The notes under the pieces: model-generated
The model's database searches: none
Told to the model about the DNA's origin: nothing
Seen by the model: the letters and a program-made list of their open reading frames with translations, nothing else
Source of the DNA: Burhinus oedicnemus
Taxonomy: Eukaryota; Chordata; Aves; Charadriiformes; Burhinidae
Assembly: GCA_008921705.1 (NCBI GenBank)
Contig: VFFE01007215.1
Span: forward strand, 5,157,513-5,221,512
Direction of reading: 5' to 3'
DNA length: 64,000 nt
Made by a program: the position numbers and the translations under genes
Shown here: positions 42,267 to 54,200 of the stretch, piece after piece
How the letters are laid out: every line of letters starts with the position of its first letter
Numbering within the stretch: position 1 is the first letter of the stretch

Positions 42267-45200
42267 GTAGGGAGAAAGCAGGGGTAAGCTTTTTCCTTCT
42301 TGGAGAGCTCACGCTTTTCTTGATTCTCCACATCTTGTTCCCATTTGCACCCATCTGCTATGCTTTGCTCTTCTTTCTGTGAGGGAGCTGGTACTGGCAG
42401 AGTCGGTGAGAACGGGCTACCGCAGCCTGGGGTCGCAGGAAACCTTCCAGCTGTATGAAACGTGGTTTCTAACCTCATCACATCTATAATGTCAGGTAGG
42501 TATGCATACACAGAGCAGGTCAGTCTTTTCTCCTTTTCAGCCTCGATCATTTCCGCTCAAAGACCTCAGAAACATCTGCTAGTCACCCAGCCATTAGCCC
42601 TGTGCAGGCCAGAGTAGCATTTGTGGGAGAAAATACACTCTGGAGAAACTGTGAAACACTGGTGAATCGAATGTGTCGGTTAGAGAGTGTTGTACAGACA
42701 CTGAAATTAAACATCTTCCGGCTGCAGACAGAAAAGGAACTGAATCCAAAGCATGCAGGTAGTAGAAAAGTTGGTTTTTTTGCCATTTAATTCATTGTCC
42801 CTCCATATGCTTTTTCTGTCAATGAAAGTTTTTTGCCTTTTCCTTGTGGCAGCCCAGTTGGAGCAGCGCCTGAATGCAATCCACGAGGAGCATTTGCAAG
42901 AAATGAAGATTGTACAGCAAGAAGCAATGAAGTTGCGCCAACACCTAAGTGATATGAAAGAGGCTGAAGAAAAGGCAAAAGAAGAAGTTCAGAGACTGAG
43001 TACTGCTCTGGAGATTACAACTGCATCCAAGGTACAAAAGATTATGATCTTCTTAGTTTCAAGTACAGACTTGTTTTTAAGTACATTCATCTCTGACATA
43101 GTTAAACAGAAAGTATACTCAGCTGGAAAAAGGAGTTTTTGACATATTGTTGGCAGTAAGAGCAAACGCTTTGGATAGTGAGAATCTGTGCTTCCATCAG
43201 TTAAAAAAAAATGAAAGCACATCCAGAATAAAAATATTTGAGATTTGTATTTCTCTCATCTTCGTGACTTAAGTTCATCCTAGCTTTCATGCGTAGTGTT
43301 CTCAATAGCTTTTCTCTTTGTCCAGGAACTTCTATTTCTCTGGTATTTCAGTCTTACACTTTATTACTGTCTCCTGTGAAGAGAACTTCAATGGAGTATG
43401 TCACTCAATGTCATTAATTGTACTAAAGAATGCATTGCTTCTTAGTGCTTGCACTCTTATATTCAGTGCTTCAGAACAGAGAACAGAGTGAAGACAGAAA
43501 TCAGGTTCTAGGTGTAAGCATGGCAGTTGCATTTTCTAATACCTGTTGCTTTTGCAATAGTTATGAACATGAAAGGATAAAAATATCTGTTCCTTTCGTC
43601 TTCTTTAGATGGATGTAGCTATTGCAGCTGAGGAACTGAGGAACACGAAACAGAAAATTAACTGTAGACTTCAGGAGGTAAGTACAAGAGCAAGGAGCTT
43701 AGTAGGAGGCTGAATTTGCCAAGTATTATTTAAAGATTTGAAGAAGATCCTAAAATACTATTCTGCGTGCAATTTTGGAATGTGCACAACCCAAAGGAAC
43801 CTGCCAGTCATGCTCATAACTAAGTACCCAGACAGAACGTCTTTCATATATGATCTTGAAGTATTTGTTCAATCTACTTAATTAGGCCTGGGTCAGAAAG
43901 TGGGTTTTGTTTCTAGCTAACAGAACAGCTGTCCCAGGAGATCAGCCTGCGGGAGTCTTTGGAGGAGTCCCAAGCAACTGTGATGTGTCACGTACAGGAC
44001 ATGGAAACAACAGTAGAAGCTGAACGGAAGCAGGTTTGAGAAACTTTGGATGGATACATTATTGAACTATATGAATTATGTATCATGTGAGAAGCAAAGG
44101 CTTAGTTTAATTCATCTATCAATTTCTGATGGGTACAGTTGACCCTGTGGTATATTTATTAGTTAGTATCAAAAAAAATTCCGCACAAAATGCCATGAGA
44201 CAGACTTATTAATTTCTTTGAGTGTTGCATTCACCTTAATCTTTTACAGCTTGATCTTTTCTGTAGTCTCGAATTGTGAAAACTTGTTAGTTTCTGCCTG
44301 TCACGTAAGGATGATTGTAAGCACACATATGCTGCATTACATACAGAAACTGAGTTGCTTGCCATAGGAGTCTTCTGCATAAGCATGGGACAAGCAGAAA
44401 GAGAGGAGAAGCTGATCAGGATATATCTTTTCCAGTTAGATCAACTTTCCAGGCTCTGAAATTTGCTTAGGTTTGCCTGACTGAATTCTGCATCTTAAAT
44501 CTCTGATATCATTGCAGGTACAGATATTACAGCAGGACTGCCAAGAGCTGCGTAAAGATGTCCAGCTCGCCCAAGTTAGGCTGCAAGAGGAGGAGGAAAG
44601 AACTGCCCAACTGGAGCAACAGTGCACACAACTGAAAGCTGAGCTGGGTGTGACAGTGGGTTCTTGTCATATCTTTTTAGCCCTTCTCTCACTGCTTCCA
44701 CAGTGAGAGGAAACAAGCACTGAGGTCCTCAGGACCTGTGGCAGTTTTATCAGTCAACAAGAATGGAGGGCAGCTTTAAGAGGTGATGAAATATTAAAGG
44801 CCTTTAGTTTGCATGTGATGTTTCTAAAGCCTCTTCTTACCTAGAGGAAACTCACAACAGTGGTAATTGGGGTAATGAATACACAACAATAACATGAAAA
44901 AATTCCATTGGCGTAAATTCATTTCAGAGGAGACTTCATCTAGCAAGTAACCGTTAACGCATGATTCCTGATCTGATGTGCAAGTCAAATGCCCATTGCT
45001 ACTGAATCTTTTTGCAACTGATAAAAAAAACCTCTCTTAAACATCAGTATAAGGGCAAGCATCTTGGATAAGCATCTAGTTGATCTCATTTAATCTCCCA
45101 GTCTATTGTTGTGAAAGTAGCTGCTTATAAGGGAGCTAAATGGCATTTAATGCACTTCAGGGTAGGGGGAAGCTCCATATTGTCAAAATTAAAGGTAAAT

Positions 45201-48200
45201 GTTGCTAACCTAAAGTCTATTCCTTATTCCCAAATAACTCACGGTAACCATGCCTAAATCCTAGCATAATTCTTGTTCTTGTGATCCTTCCCTCAGGACC
45301 TATTTCAGATTTCCTTTTACAGAAGCGTTCCTGTTTCCCGTATGTTTTGTTTCTTACTCTGTGAACCACACATGCGATAATTAACCCGTAGCTCACAAAA
45401 GGCAGTCAGCGTTTCTGCATAAGGCATGGCTGGAGGAGAGAAACTTGTCATGTTGTGCCAGAGTTGGCTGAATGGGGGATAATGATGGCAGAAGAATTCT
45501 TTCAGAACAAATCCGTATGCAAATGACAAATTTAAATGAGACGTACAAATTTTCTTTACTTCTTTATCAACTAATCCTGCTTTTTCCCTTTCTTAATTGA
45601 AGGAACTTTTGAGTGATCCTTTGATGATACCTTGGATGTCATAATAAATTTGGCTAGATTTCCCTCCCTACCCTGCTCATGCTGAATTGTCTCTTGTTGT
45701 CTTCCTTTTTTTACAGTATGTTATACAGCACAGCAGAATAAAAAGCTAGCTATTATAGGCAGGTTGATTCAAGTTCCAAAAAAAGTGCTTCGGCTTTTAG
45801 ATCTGTATGTTTTAAGCAGGGATCTAAGTATTATTCTTTGTCCATGCACAAAAGCTTGTAAAGTTGCATGTGGGCTGTGGGTTATAGTCAGGACAAATCA
45901 GTTGCTTGCGTGCTGGACAGCTGAATAAGAGACTTAGGGTTATTTGATTTGCTCAAGCAATCACAGAAGTGGTATGTGTAGGAGATTGGCGTGATGGCAT
46001 GCTTAATTTTAAAATAAAATTAATTACAATTTATGGAATCAAAAATTAATTTTGCTGAAATATTGAAGTTATCAAGAAGTGTTAAAAAACAACACATCTG
46101 TAGAAGCCTTACCTGTTTGGGGCGTATTCAGTAACTTAGCTAACTCAAACATTAAATCAAAATGTCACCTTTTAAAATTACCAAACAGAAAACAAAGCAT
46201 GTGCTGACATTCTTTTCTATTTTTAGATTCCAGAAACTGTATCATTTCCCAGCTTGGTGAAGACGCAAAAGTAAGTTTTAAACAAGTATTGGTGAGGAAA
46301 ATAGCTAAATAAAGATCAGGACAGCCTATATGGGGCCTTTCAAATGTCCCACACTTCAGAGGCAAAATATTTATGTGGATGGATGCCAATGTGACCAAGG
46401 CTATAACCACTGAATGTCTTATTTTATTATTTTACCAGCTTGGGTTTGCCCTACTTATTTTTTGAAAGATTAACTTTTGTATTCTACTAAAATATCAAAA
46501 CAGTGATGTGAATGCCTTCCTTGGAAAGCTAGAACTGACCATGAAACACAGTTGTGGTAGCACAAGTATTGCATACAAAGGAAACAAGTAGATGGAGTGG
46601 TGATTAATACTACAGGAAAGTCAGAACCATGGTCAACTGGGTACTAAATGGGCGAACAGGTATGCTTACTGCCTATGTAGGGACTGTGTGTGCTGTCTGA
46701 AGCCTTCTCTGAAAGAGTAAGTTTCAGTGAAGATGAGGTAAAAGTTCAGCTTCAACGCGGAGTCTTACAGTGCTGGCACAGGATTCCCTCAGTTGTGAAT
46801 TGTACCACTTCCGGCAGGGAGATCTTTTAAGTTCAGAAGTATTGAGATTAATTATAGTGGAGACTAATAAGTTTGAGCTCAGAAGTATATGAAGCCACCC
46901 TCAACTTTCAAACCTAAGTTACAGCAGGTAGCACTTTGGTTATTATTTCAAGGTATATTTTAGAAAGAGGCTTGTACTGTAGAAGCCATGTCCGGTGCTT
47001 GCAAGAGCACATAGCCATGTGACAATAGCTTAAAGGAAATAGGCAAGTATGACACAAAGACTTGATAATTGTGAAGTGCCTGGCTAAATGACATTTAAAT
47101 TTTTTCTCAGTGGGTGTTCTGTTTTATTGCCCCTTAGAATGCACAGCTGTCCTTTAGTGAAAAATGCAAAGAGAACCTGCAACTACAGTCTAAAATGACT
47201 GCCCTGCGAGAAACAGCAGAGAAGGTACAGGTAATGAGAATAGCTACTCTTGTTTTTAAAATGGAAATAAAGTATAACAAAACAAACGGTTACAATGAGA
47301 AATTATTATGCATTTACTGGGAAGCCTCAGATGCAGGTCAGGAGACAAACTTTAGTGCCCTCAGGTAATGCTGGCTAATTAACAACTTCCAGTGAAGGAA
47401 TTCAATCACTAGCCTAGGTAACTTCCAGATTTTCCAGCCTTAAGGCTGGAAAGTTTTCTTTCCAATACTTATTTTGAATCGGGTTTTTTTGGAAGTGTCT
47501 TCTCCAGGGGCCAGGATATGCAGAACTACTACTGCTCCTTCTTCTGTCTACCCTTGAAGTAGTACATTCATATTCCTTTGCACCTTTTAGATTCTACATG
47601 AATATATTTCTACTAAACAGTCAAATATGGAGTACCCACTCAGCTAAAATTTCCTCTGCCTTTTGGGACAAAAGGTTTACCTCAGTACATTAAAAAAAAA
47701 TTTATATATTCTACTTTCTGTCTTTTTAAAACATACTTCAAAAAAACATTTTTCTGTTTTTTTCCCCTTGCCCCCCCAACAGATACTTGTTTATTGGGTG
47801 GTGTTCACTGGTAATGGGATTTGGATATGTCTTCCACAGAAAGTTCCATTTTTCTTTGGTTGTCTACAATAATTCAACTATGAAATTAGTAGGGGTACAT
47901 TTTCAATTTTTGCCTTAGAAACATTACTTTTTTCTGGACTTCAAAACTACTATGTTATTATGCTTGATTGGTAGTTTAAACTATGTCCTCTTTTTTCCCC
48001 AATACTGTAAACTTTTAACCCCTTGGAATAAGTCTACCATAACTTGGGACTACCTGAACAAATTTTTTTGGACACTTTCTACCTAAAGTAGATTTTTCCA
48101 CGTCTGCAAGAGATTTTTAAAAAGTTTCTGACAGCCTACTATGCAGAAAAAAACCCCAAAACACTGAAAACACGTTTGTCATACTCCTCTTCCTTCTATC

Positions 48201-51200
48201 TAACCAGGTCCTTAATGACCACTTAAGCCAGCAATGCTCAGAGCTCAGCACCACACTCCAAAGTGTTGCCAAGTTGAATGCTAAACTTGTTTCAGATCAT
48301 CAGACCATGCTTAAGGTATGTAGCCTACTACTAGAGTCCAAGAAAGTTGTCTGCAGCTCAGACATTAGACAGACTCATTCCTAATACTGACAATCTGTGG
48401 GAATACAGTAAAATACATATAGCAATGGAAGTTCTATAAAGGTGGTGATAAAAAAGCATTAGTGTCTTTCTTTGGCAAACATTTATTTTCAGTACAGAAA
48501 AAAAAGTCGTGGTGGAGAAAGTGTGTAAATATAATAATATTGTTTATAAAAACATCCCATAACAACCACTGAGAAAGAGGAACATAGGAATTAATGGGCG
48601 TTGTAGGTACTGTAAAGGCAGAAGGTGAGTGGAAGTAATAAGGATCTGAGATTAAATACATATATAAAAGCTAGGTAAGGTGAACTCACCTTTGACACCC
48701 TATTCAAGAAGCAGCACACCACAATATGCAGAACTATAGGGATGATGCAGAAGCTCGATGACAAATTAACAGCTTTGTGAATTAATTACTCGTACTTCAT
48801 CATCCTGATGTTGGGTAATTGCCTGGGTAATTTTTCCCCTTTAGGCAGAACAAGAAAAGACTCGTAAGCTGCAAGAGCAAGACTCACTTCTGAAAGCTGC
48901 CCATGCCAACGTTCTTGGAGAGCTGCGGAGTGTGCAGCATGAGAGGGCTCAGCTTCAAAGAGAGCTGTGAGGAATTTTCTAGTCTGCAGCCTCTTTCTCA
49001 CCACCTTGCATTTCTGCTTGTCTAGCACTTGTTACTTATTAACACAGAAGGGCCAGTTTACTGTTTAATATGGAGGCCGTCTTCTGTCCTTCAGTTGTGC
49101 TAGAGCTCCAGCTTGGCTATTTTGTCTTTCTTTAGGGAGGCCTTGCGTACAGAGCATGGCAAATACAGGCAGAAAGCAAGCCTTGCTGAGGAGGCAACAA
49201 CCACACAGAGACAGCTTTTGGAATGTACTGTTGCTAGACTACAAGGTGAACTTGAGACAGCTTTGCAAGAGAAAGGATCTCTGCTGGCAGAAAAGGAAGA
49301 TCTTCAACAGGAGGTACAGAAAGCTTACTGGTTTAAAGCTATATTTTTGAAGGCTGCTTTTGGACCCACATCACTAGAGTTCTTACATACCAGTTTTGTT
49401 TTCAGAACTGTTATTTTTTGTTATTGCAGTGGCAAGCGTGACACACTCTCCCCTTTCCCACTGTGCTTGTATTTTGACTTGTAATGTCTCTTCTCTGAAG
49501 CCTGAAAAGGGAGGGAATACAGGGCAGCTCTGCAGATAACTGTTTCTGAACTTTGGAGTTGACTTGCAACCTTCAGATCAATTGTTCTGAAGATGTGTAG
49601 TATTTCTATGAATGTGGATGTTTTCAGGTGATGATTTCACACTTCTTTTAACAGATAAGGACAACAGCAAATGAAACAATACAGGAAAGGAACAAATTGC
49701 AAGTAGAAAAAACAGTGAATGAGGTATCTTGCAATATAGATGGCTGTTCCTTAAATTTAGTGTTGTCTTTCTCTAAGTTTTCCTTTCATTTTGCTTACTC
49801 TCTCTTACCTAAATTATTTCTAAATAGTGCAATGCTTACCATAGCCGTATTGTTCACTTTGCTGTTTGATATTTTTCTTGTCTATATGGATGTGTCCTTT
49901 GGAGCAGCAACCCTACTGCTACCTACACAAAACTATTTGTAGCAATAAGTTTGTTATGCTACTATGGCACATGATAAATAATTTTCAGCTTCTCCTAACT
50001 GTTTTACCTGCGTAGCTTCCTTGCATATGCATAGCCTGGAAAAGGAAAGGTAGTGCTTGTGGTATAAATGAGAAATTCCTTAGTGTTGTGACTGAAGTCA
50101 GCATGATTCTTTCACTGTTGCGGAAGAGCTCTCTGAAACAGGAGAGACCATACGTAATCCATATGTAGTGCTGAGGTTTTGTGATATTCGTGTATTGTGA
50201 CTGTGGAAGTCTTGAAGTGGTATGATTAGAGTTGGATTTTCTTGTTCGTAGCTAGAAATGGTTTCGATGAAATTCACTTTGCAAACACTAGAGGAAGAGA
50301 ACAAGAGGCTATTGGATCGCTTGGCCACACTGGTACATGAGCAGGTAAGCCTCTAATAAAGTAGGTAATGTGACCTGGCTGATAAGCAACTGCAGCAGGA
50401 ATCAAGGTGCTCTTTAAAGTAATCTGTATTTTATGGAGAATGACTGATTAAATTAAGGAATCAAAAAGAGGAAAGAGTGCAAACAAAAGGATAAGATATC
50501 TGTGCGGGATGAGCTAAGAGAACTATATAGAGCTTCAGGTATTGGACATTTAGGTATGTCATTAAAATCCTATGACTCCATTCCGTTTTCTAGTACAGGT
50601 ATACAGCTTGTATATCTGTACGTATAGATTCAGCTTGTGTGTACTGGAAAGGTATTAACAACAGTTTGATGCCCTTCGTCAACAGATTTGCACTTGGGAC
50701 CTCATCCCCATTCCATTATTTCTCACTGCTCTCAGTCACCTGGATCAGGATACTTCACCAGTTCCAGAGAAATTGAGTAAAAGCTTAGTAACACCGTGCT
50801 TTTACCATTGGGCTTTTTACAGTGTTGGATGTAATGACCAGTTGTATACGCTGGAGATCCTAAAAACACTTAGCTGCCGATAAGGTCCTAACATCAGGAT
50901 GCTAAAGAGCAGCTAACTGAAACCCCTTTTGAATGTTTGTTACATGATAATCAAAGTTACATTTCTACAGTAGTTAGTCTGTAACATATGTATATCTTTT
51001 TTTCTGTTTAACACAGAACTCCTTTGGCAGTCATCAGTTAAAGAACATGGATCAATAGAGCATTCAAAACCTTAAAAAGTTGCCTGATTTTTAATTTTTT
51101 TTGTATTCAGTACTCTGTTTCTAAGTTATTTTAATTCTGTCCATGACTTCTTATTCTTCTTGTTATTTTTTGCTTCTCTCTTCCCTCTTGTCAAAGGTTT

Positions 51201-54200
51201 CTTTCATCTCTCCATTTCTGTGCTTCTAGGACAGTGACCTTCCTGTGGCCGTCTGGAAGGTTGTACCAATTTGAGCAGTTCTTCCTAGAGATTAAGCTGA
51301 CTTGGAGAAATTTATGCCATTTGGATATTTTTATATTTAAAAAAAACCCCAAAACTATTTTAACATTTCACCTAATTGAAAACTTATACCTGAAGCAACA
51401 GAGGAAAGTTAAGATATTCAGGATACTGAGCACCTTTTTTGTTGCTTTTTGCATTGTTTTTCCCTATGGAATGGTGACATCTGCTCTTTTTTCCTCAGTA
51501 TGCCCAGCAGCAGGTGCAACAGGTACTGGCAGAGCTGACTGACAGCAAGAATAAACTGACTTGTGACAAAGGAAAACTTCAGGTACCTCTCAGCATCCTA
51601 TTTGTCAACTCAGAAGGGAAACTCGTTTTTTATGTTCATGTAAGATAAGATTGTTTAACTGTAGCTCTTGGAGGGAAGAGTTTATTTATCTTCTCTACTT
51701 GATTTATTTGTGTAGTGTCAAGCACATATATTAAGAGAGTTCTGTATCAAAATCGTCTTCAATTGTGCTGATACTGCCTTTGGGTGACAAGATGCTGTTG
51801 ATGTAGCATCTCTACGATTTGTGATAATTGAGCTGCTTAATGTGTGATAATAGTAGAATGTCTAAGAACCACCAGGGGGCATTAAAACATAATATATGGG
51901 TAGAAAATTGGTTGAAAGATTAGAAACATGATAAACTTTATAAAAAATACAAATTAATAAAGAGGGAGGCAAACCATGGTGGTAAGCAAAAATAAACAGC
52001 ATATGTAAGCTTTCTTAAGCAGAAGTTAGCTAGACAGTAAATGAGGTGCTGAAAGTAAAGCTTTTACTTCACTGTGACCTGTATCATAGAATTTGGGACA
52101 GTGGTGCAAAGATTCCCAAGTTTCTTTCAAAAACAGCACAGAATGCATAGTGATTATGACAGAGCAAGAAAGCGACATTTATGCAATAGTCCTAGGTCGT
52201 ACTTAGCTTAAAACAAGCTGAATTCTAATCTGGAATTATTTCTATGGAAGGGTAAGTAAGAAGTGATTCACTTACTGCTTCTCCTGCTACGGGACTCAAG
52301 GAAAACATTTGCTATGGGCAGAGAGACATTGTCACATCACTCTGCTTCTGTGTTCCAGTTAAGATAATGCTTTTCCGTTTCTGCACTAAAAGAAAACTGA
52401 GCTATTTTGCTACATCTCTTTTCTTAAGACTGAAGTACAGAAGCTGGAGGAAGAGCTGTAGATGCATGTTTAGATAATAGTGAGCTTTGTAAGTGTGCTG
52501 CATGGAGTCCAAATACACTCAGGTGAAACAGAACTTTGAGAACTTCTTACCCCTCAGAATTAGAGTCAGATTANNNNNNNNNNNNNNNNNNNNGTCTGGG
52601 ACTTCCCCAGCACCTGCTGGTGACGTGATTGTCATCCTGGGAGCTTGATACGGTTTTGTATATATTTCATTATTTTTCTTTTTATTATTTTATTATCAAT
52701 ATTTCATTAAAGTAGTTTAGATCCTTCTAAACTCTTAAGTCTCTTTTTCTCTCTCTCTCTTGCCTCCCGAGCGGAGCAGGAGAGAGAGAGCATCTGTCGT
52801 TCCACCGGATTAGGCCAATTTGGCCCAAACCACGACATTCATGCAAGTTGATTGCATGTATTCAGGCTAGAAAACACAGTTGACAGGCTTATAAAGATAG
52901 TCCTCAGGATTTATTATTATTTCCCAGTAAGAGAACAAATAGTTGCAGATAATACTTGTCTAGCTGTATTGCTGGGAGGCAGATAGTTATTCTGCTTCAG
53001 TCTGTTCACTCGGTCTAAAGACAGAAGTACAGAGAAGAGGTGTGTTACCCTGGGGAGTGAAACCAAGATTGTGGGTATAAGACTGTGAAGTGGATTCTGC
53101 TCGGTCATGAGTTTGTAAGCTGTAATTTCAAGTAACTGCACTGAGACTTCTGTTCACAAGCAAGAATGAACTCGTAACAGTAAATGCTCTTTACAGACTC
53201 CCCTTCTCAGATACCAAAGCAATCTTGTAATTGTTTTGAGTTGGAAAACTAAAGACGCAAAAGTGACAATCTCCATCAATGTAGACAGAAGATGTAACTA
53301 CATTTAGGACACTTCCCTGGAACACAGGAGGTCCTATTTTTGCCTTCTGTCTCCAGAAAGCAAAATGAATCAAAGTTTCTCATGTACTTTATTCTGCATC
53401 CTAGAGGATGGTCCATCAGATAGTCAAAGGCAATTGGATATTATTTTGATGATTGGAATCCATAACCTGAATGCTTTCAGATTTTGGGAAAGTTGAAACA
53501 CTCCGTTCCATTGGTTTGTGGATATAGAGAACTAGCTGTGGAAAGATCTCACAGTGGAAGCAGACCAGAGGGGTACTCAGAACCAGGGGACTGTGCTGGC
53601 TTTGCAGAGCTATGACAGTGGCTGACATCACAAGCTTCTAATGAAGTTCCAGTCAGCACTGTGTCTCGCTGCTGCCCAGACACAGAGGGAAATCACATGC
53701 CTTTGGATAACACGCTGCAGAAAGTATCATAGAAGAGAGCTTAAATATCTTCCTGAAGTAATGCAGACTTAGGAATAAGGTGTAGCATCTACTTCTGCTC
53801 CAGTGAATAGATATTTTGGAGAGTATCTTTTCAATTTCTGGTTTTGGTACTCATGTCTTCACTGCCTTCAAGGGCTGACTGATTTTGTGGTAGGGATGGC
53901 ACCAAAAAGAAAAACGTCCCCAGCAAGGTCTTGGCAACAGAAGTCTCCTGATCATAATGCTAGGTCAGTTGCAGGCTCGAGAGAAGAAACTATGAAATCT
54001 GATTTGCGTCATTGTGCTCACTGCTCTACTTTACACCAAGTTCATTTGGAACAAGATGAACATACAAGAAACTCTGCATCTGAATGTGGAGATTGTCCTA
54101 GGGTCAGCCTAGGACATGGGAGAAAAACTGGAGAATATAATAGACATTCTCACTCCAAGGTCATTGAAAACTGGTCTGCTGAGAATAATGAAGGAGACTT

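Larger units (their letters stand above)
41200..42290 (+). promoter_or_regulatory. CCDC150: CpG island promoter of CCDC150
   Basis: A second GC-rich, CpG-dense island ends at the first coding exon of CCDC150. It contains a ZNF143 site and an NRF1 site 10 bases apart (41794-41834), which place the core promoter about 290-330 bases before the start codon. Consensus donors also occur on the plus strand (GCGCAG|GTGAGA, exon end 41514) and on the minus strand (CTG|GTGAGC, exon end 41678), so alternative upstream first exons or a divergent transcript are possible. Confidence 0.85.

Noticed and set aside
41189..42354. Long open frames on both strands in the second CpG island, including a 226-codon minus frame
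   Set aside because: Same GC-rich artefact. Only the plus frame starting at 42121 continues into exon 2 with recognisable CCDC150 sequence.
44648..44703. Read-through of exon 6 to the stop at 44703-44705
   Set aside because: The donor at 44648 joins exon 7 with a clear match to the human protein; the read-through residues do not.
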